A stretch of 56,563 nt of DNA from positions 1-56,563 of the forward strand of contig JADLGB010000072.1 of assembly GCA_020849535.1 (NCBI GenBank). Reading direction: 5' to 3'. Under the pieces are notes generated by a model. It had not been told where the DNA came from and searched no databases. It saw only the letters and a list, made by a program, of their open reading frames with translations. Positions 52,849 to 56,563 of the stretch are shown piece by piece. Within the stretch, counting starts at the first letter, position 1. Every line of letters starts with the position of its first letter. A program made the position numbers and the translations under genes. Source of the stretch: Candidatus Hydrogenedentota bacterium (lineage in GTDB: Bacteria; Hydrogenedentota; Hydrogenedentia; Hydrogenedentales; SLHB01).

Positions 52849-53718
52849 ATGACCCACCAGATCACTCGCCGAACCGTTCTATCCACCCTTGCCGCGGGCG
52901 CCGCCGGCGCCGCATTGTCCGCCAGCGCCACCGCGCAGGACACACCCGCCGTGCCGCTGAACGGCAGACTGAAGCAGTCCGTGTGCAAATGGTGCTACGA
53001 CAAGATTCCCCTCGACGAGTTTGCCCAGAAAGCCAAGGGCATTGGCCTCCTGTCGGTGGAACTGCTGGGCGAGGCTGACTGGCCGGTCGTCAAACAGCAC
53101 GGCCTCACCTGCGCGATGGCCAACGGCCCCAGCGGGATCAAAGACGGGTGGAACCTGCCCGCCGACCACGACAAGCTCGTGAAGGAATCCGAACGCCTGC
53201 TGCCGCTCGTGGCCGAGGCGGGTCTGCCCAACATGATCGTGTTCTCGGGCAACCGTCGCGGCATGGACGACATGGAAGGTCTCAAGAACTGCGCGGTGGG
53301 ATTGAAGCGCATCATGCCGCTGGCCGAGAAGCTCGGCGTCACAGTCTGCATGGAACTGCTCAACAGCAAGCGCAACCACAAGGACTACATGTGCGATCGC
53401 ACGCCCTGGGGCGCGAACCTGTGCCAGGAGATCGGGTCGGAGCGCTTCAAACTGCTTTACGACATCTACCACATGCAGATCATGGAAGGCGATGTCATCG
53501 CCACGATCCAGGAGAACCACCAGTACATCGGCCACTACCACACGGGCGGCGTGCCCGGCCGTGCCGAGATCGACGAGACCCAGGAACTCAACTACCGCCG
53601 CATCTGCGAAGCCATCGTGGAAACCGGCTTCACCGGCTACCTCGCCCAGGAGTTCATCCCCAAGCGCGAAGACCCGCTGGCCTCGTTAGCGCAGGGGGTG
53701 CAGATTTGCGACGTATGA
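52849..53718 (+). CDS. Tat-exported hydroxypyruvate-isomerase-like TIM-barrel protein
   Basis: The product has 289 residues; ATG 52849 follows AAGGAGCC. The N-terminus is a Tat signal (TRRTVLSTLAAGAAGAALSA). The rest resembles Hyi/xylose-isomerase-like barrels: KQSVCKWCYDKIPLDEFAQK, ELLGEADWPVVKQHGL, MIVFSGNRRGMDDMEG, and metal-site regions VCMELLNSK (Glu), LLYDIYHMQIMEGD (Asp and His), GHYHTGGVPGR (His) and YLAQEFIP (Glu). The metal set appears complete, so isomerase or epimerase activity on a keto-sugar acid or sugar is likely. Export is shared with the Gfo/Idh/MocA pair at 35.5-38 kb, which hints at periplasmic sugar chemistry. It is a single gene. Confidence 0.88.
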   Translation: MTHQITRRTVLSTLAAGAAGAALSASATAQDTPAVPLNGRLKQSVCKWCYDKIPLDEFAQKAKGIGLLSVELLGEADWPVVKQHGLTCAMANGPSGIKDGWNLPADHDKLVKESERLLPLVAEAGLPNMIVFSGNRRGMDDMEGLKNCAVGLKRIMPLAEKLGVTVCMELLNSKRNHKDYMCDRTPWGANLCQEIGSERFKLLYDIYHMQIMEGDVIATIQENHQYIGHYHTGGVPGRAEIDETQELNYRRICEAIVETGFTGYLAQEFIPKREDPLASLAQGVQICDV

Positions 53719-54240
53719 GAAGGCGAGGCGGGAACTGGCTCGTCGTTGCGCGTTGAGTGACTCGCATCCTCCACGGAGAGACGCGAGTTGCAGCCCGTCT
53801 CTTTCCGGATTTGCCGTTTGCCATTGCGCGAATTGCCTCGGCGCAGCGTAAAGTGCGACATCGCGTAACTCTGCCTTTGAAGAAGGCATGTCGCAAATCA
53901 ACAGGAAATACATCCCCCTTGATCCCCCTTCAAAGGGGGAATTCTGCTACACCATATTAGCGTTTTCCCGATCGGCCTTCCGGCAACACGATGGCTTTGG
54001 CCGCATACAAACGAGGCCCGAAGGGCCCTCCTAATTCCCCCGTTGAAGGGGGTGGCGCGGAGCGCCGGGGGATGTTCTTCTCAATGACCTTGCCGTAGTG
54101 ACTCACGCACGGGGAGGAGATCGTGCTACTATATGTGTTGTAGAATGGGGGTGTAACGAGACCGCCACCGCTGGCACGCAGCGGAGCTTCTACAGGATGC
54201 GTGGCCGGGGGCGGGCCTTCATTCCACGGGGGGGCACGAC
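53719..54240. other. intergenic gap with repeat cassette E
   Basis: No gene supported. It contains cassette E and, near 54141-54146, TAGAAT, which could be a -10 for the next gene; no fitting -35 is seen. Confidence 0.4.
53911..54074. repeat. 164-bp palindrome-ended cassette E
   Basis: The left arm (CATCCCCCTTGATCCCCCTT) and the right arm (CCGTTGAAGGGGGTGGCGCG ... GGGGGATG) are inverted. The ends both read CATCCCCC and the inner edges AATTCCCCC. A lone half copy is at 56412-56449. Confidence 0.65.
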
Positions 54241-56376
54241 ATGAGCAAGCAAACGCGTCTTGTTCTGATGTTCGGGGTCATCGCTGTCGCTATCGCGATT
54301 GCCATCGCCTGGCTGCAATCGCGGCCTGCGCCTGATACGACACGCGAAGGCGGACCCAACTCCGCTCGCCTGTCAGCCGAACCGCCGGAATCCCCGCCTC
54401 ACCCGGCGGCGCCTGCTCTCTCGGAAGCGCAACCCGCCGAAACGCACGCCGTCTCAGAAGACCCCATGAATGGCCGTGTCGAAGGCGTTGTCACCTGGAC
54501 CAGTGGGCGGACCACGCCGCCGGACGCCGTTGTTTCCCTTGTGTGCTTCACGCCGGAGTGGGAGGCCAGCTTCCCGAGGCATGTGAGGCCGGATCGCGCG
54601 GGCAAGTATCTCCTCGAGAATCTGCCGCGAGGGTACTTCGAAGTGCAGTGCGGGCGAGAAGCATTCAGCCTGGGTGGCGTCGACTACACAGGCAAGGTTA
54701 TGACCCGACAAGTTCACCTTTCGGAAACGAACCCGGTGATCCGCGAGGATTTCGAATGGGACGATACGACCCACGTGACTGGTGTTGTGATAGATGAAGG
54801 CGGCTCGCTCGTGCCGGATGCGTGCGTGATGACAGGGGATTCCGCTCGCGGTGGGGACGCGACCAAGACTACCGCGGACGGATCGTTCGAGCTCTGGCGA
54901 TTGTCTCCGGAGGATGAACCAAGCACCTACGAGTTGACCGCGGTGGCGCCAGGGTACGCGGCTGCGACGACTGAGGTCTCCATCGCCCGAGGTGACCAAC
55001 TTTCCGGCGTGCGGATCGTCCTCAGTCGAGGCACCGAATTGCGGGGACGGGTCATAGACACGGAAGGCAATCCCGTGAAAGCCGCGGAGATTCTGTTTAG
55101 CCAACTCACGACTGACGGTACGTACTTCTGGGTGCATTCTGACGCCGACGGTACGTACTCCCGCCCCGGCTTTTCCGAGGGCGAATACGGCGTCCTCGTT
55201 CAGTTTAGGCATGAGTCACGGGGGTCCAAACAAGTTCCTCTCCGGCCGGATCCCTTGGTCATCCCTCCAAATGTCCGAGTGTTCCAACAAGATATCGTTG
55301 TCTCGGGTGAGACGGGTGTGATCTCAGGTATTGTCGTCAATGCGGGTGGCGAGCCATTGGGCTTCCCGAACCAAAGCATCTTCGTTGGCGGCTCGCAGGG
55401 TTCCACGGACGAACATGGCCCCACGATCGATACTTTTCAGAACGTGGAGCAGGATGGGAGGTTTAGACTAGCCGGCTTCGACTCGGGCCCCGTCGAGTTG
55501 ACTGTGTATGCGCAATACAAATATGGCCAAGTGCGAACCAGGGTTCCTGCTGGAACACAGAACCTCCGAATCACGTTGCCGGAACGCGTAGACGTCCTAA
55601 TCCGCATTGTCGATACAATTGACGGAGCACCCGTACCGGAGGCAACCATCAGTCCGAAGCGGATCGAGTCGCCTGACGGCGAGATCATCGACGGTTCGAT
55701 GGCATGGGGAGTAGTAGAGAAGGCAGAGAATGCAGGGGACTATCGCGTTCTTGGGGTAACGCCAGGCAAGCTTACGCTGGGCCTCAAGGCCGACGGATTC
55801 GTTCCGCGCGATAGCGTCGACATCGCTGTACCCCCCGAAGCAAACACGTCAGTCACTCTGGAGATGGAGCCGGGTGCCAAACTCACACTCCAAGTGAGTC
55901 CAGAAGGGACATTGACTGGAACTTCGGACAGTCTGGAATTCGGTGTGATAAAGGGCCGGGTGCCGGACGGTGAGTTTCTCTATCCCAAAGACGGTGAGCG
56001 CTCGACCATCTTGGCAACCGGCAACTATGAATTCACAGTCTTCGCTCAGGACACGGCGTCCAGGCAGTATTGGAGTAGCATCTATACCATCCCTATGGGT
56101 CCGGAATCGCAGGAAGTGGTACTGCCCTTGGGAGGAAGTGGAGTCGTTGAAGGGACCCTACCCGAGACGAACGCCGCCGGCAAGAAGGTTAGGCTCGAAG
56201 GAGACCTCTTTCTGTCAATCGGGAAGATCCAGCCGCCCGGCAGCTTCAAGCTTTTCGGCATCCCTGCAGGTTCCTATGTGCTGCGTTCGGGCGACTACCA
56301 TGCCGAGATCGACGTCACCGATGGCGGCACCACGCGCGTCGATGCCTCTGATTTCTTGCCAGCCCCTTCGCGGTAG
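54241..56376 (+). CDS. membrane-anchored CarboxypepD_reg repeat protein (no sigma domain)
   Basis: The product has 711 residues from ATG 54241. One membrane span sits at the extreme N-terminus (RLVLMFGVIAVAIAIAIAWL). A Pro/Glu-rich tether then leads into about six carboxypeptidase-regulatory-like modules: VEGVVTWTSGRTTPPDAVVS, VTGVVIDEGGSLVPDACVMT, LRGRVIDTEGNPVKAAEILF, ISGIVVNAGGEPLGFPNQSI, and later IRIVDTIDGAPVPEATISPK. The arrangement (anchor, tether, modules) is that of the two sigma-receptor proteins with the sigma part removed. The modules probably face the periplasm. There is no catalytic motif. It may be a structural or ligand-binding companion of the sigma proteins; evidence for contact is absent. 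Confidence 0.8.
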   Translation: MSKQTRLVLMFGVIAVAIAIAIAWLQSRPAPDTTREGGPNSARLSAEPPESPPHPAAPALSEAQPAETHAVSEDPMNGRVEGVVTWTSGRTTPPDAVVSLVCFTPEWEASFPRHVRPDRAGKYLLENLPRGYFEVQCGREAFSLGGVDYTGKVMTRQVHLSETNPVIREDFEWDDTTHVTGVVIDEGGSLVPDACVMTGDSARGGDATKTTADGSFELWRLSPEDEPSTYELTAVAPGYAAATTEVSIARGDQLSGVRIVLSRGTELRGRVIDTEGNPVKAAEILFSQLTTDGTYFWVHSDADGTYSRPGFSEGEYGVLVQFRHESRGSKQVPLRPDPLVIPPNVRVFQQDIVVSGETGVISGIVVNAGGEPLGFPNQSIFVGGSQGSTDEHGPTIDTFQNVEQDGRFRLAGFDSGPVELTVYAQYKYGQVRTRVPAGTQNLRITLPERVDVLIRIVDTIDGAPVPEATISPKRIESPDGEIIDGSMAWGVVEKAENAGDYRVLGVTPGKLTLGLKADGFVPRDSVDIAVPPEANTSVTLEMEPGAKLTLQVSPEGTLTGTSDSLEFGVIKGRVPDGEFLYPKDGERSTILATGNYEFTVFAQDTASRQYWSSIYTIPMGPESQEVVLPLGGSGVVEGTLPETNAAGKKVRLEGDLFLSIGKIQPPGSFKLFGIPAGSYVLRSGDYHAEIDVTDGGTTRVDASDFLPAPSR

Positions 56377-56411
56377 GGATGTCAGTTGCGAGCCGTGGAT
56401 GTGGGGCTAAA

Positions 56412-56449
56412 CATCCCCCTCGGCCCTGCGGGCCTGCCCCCTTCAAGGG
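56412..56449. repeat. half copy of cassette E type
   Basis: CATCCCCCTCGGCCCTGCGG followed by CCCCCTTCAAGGG, resembling one arm of 53911-54074. The CCCTTCAAGGG palindrome may also help end the upstream transcript. Confidence 0.45.
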
Positions 56450-56465
56450 TCTGTCGGAATATTGA

Positions 56466-56494
56466 TTGATATTTATCTATGTTTGTGATACCAT
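56466..56494 (+). promoter_or_regulatory. sigma70-like promoter for the right-edge gene
   Basis: TTGATA (56466-56471), 17 bases, TACCAT (56489-56494), about 45 bases before the next start. Confidence 0.5.
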
Positions 56495-56539
56495 ACTTCT
56501 CGCAGGGCACGGGTGGAGCGTTGGCGAGGAGGAGTGACA

Positions 56540-56563
56540 ATGGCGGACAGGCGATGGGCACAA
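56540..56563 (+). CDS. start of a gene cut by the right edge
   Basis: ATG 56540 follows a strong GGAGGAG site and a promoter-like pair. The eight visible codons read MADRRWAQ. Too short to identify. Confidence 0.6.

Overview
The window (about 56.6 kb, visibly GC-rich with a few less GC-rich patches) looks like a chromosomal segment of a Gram-negative, saccharolytic, PVC-like or Hydrogenedentota-like bacterium. This is inferred from gene content, not from any marker tree. The pointers are a DUF1549/DUF1553 plus DUF1501 pair, Tat-exported Gfo/Idh/MocA and sugar-isomerase-like proteins, NPCBM-GH36 enzymes, a PEP-CTERM protein, and ECF-type sigma factors carrying very long membrane-anchored C-terminal extensions. 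No rRNA genes, CRISPR array or intact transposase is visible; one tRNA gene (Lys, TTT) is present.

Layout. 1-2.3 kb: the tail of a DegT-like aminotransferase, two tandem DUF4288-like genes, a Coa1-like membrane protein and an RHS-repeat scar. 2.3-7.5 kb: a GH43-like/GH29 fusion, a PilT-like ATPase with a long N-terminal extension, and a DUF1015 protein. 7.6-15.4 kb: sigma-receptor fusion 1, divergent from a GH98-like protein and an NPCBM-alpha-galactosidase. 15.5-18.4 kb: a 7Fe ferredoxin, then tRNA-Lys whose 3' end is duplicated 1.95 kb downstream, bracketing an antitoxin-like pseudogene and a PEP-CTERM gene. 18.4-31.3 kb: sigma-receptor fusion 2, divergent from a cation exchanger and two tandem alpha-galactosidase paralogues; then a GH116 enzyme. 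31.3-35.3 kb: a PhnD-like lipoprotein, PAS histidine kinase and response regulator. 35.5-40 kb: overlapping oxidoreductases, a zinc-ribbon protein, MazG and a DapA-family aldolase. 40-44 kb: topA, smg-like DUF494 and a cold-shock gene. 44-54 kb: a spermidine-synthase-like membrane protein, an exported PCMT, DUF1501, DUF1549/DUF1553 and a Hyi-like protein. 54.2-56.4 kb: a membrane-anchored CarboxypepD_reg protein without a sigma domain, then the start of one more gene.

The most interesting theme is regulatory. Two single-chain proteins join an ECF sigma factor to one membrane span and a chain of extracytoplasmic beta-sandwich repeats. Each gene lies divergent to secreted glycosidase genes. A third protein has the anchor and repeats but no sigma. 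The GH29, GH36, GH98-like and GH116 enzymes would suit fucosylated and alpha-galactosylated glycans, so a membrane-tethered sigma system sensing glycans or envelope state is a reasonable hypothesis. No SusC/SusD pair is present.

Intergenic regions are rich in palindromic repeat cassettes, several of nearly equal size (153-155 bp), with palindromic ends in inverted orientation. They resemble small non-autonomous elements and give rise to spurious ORFs.
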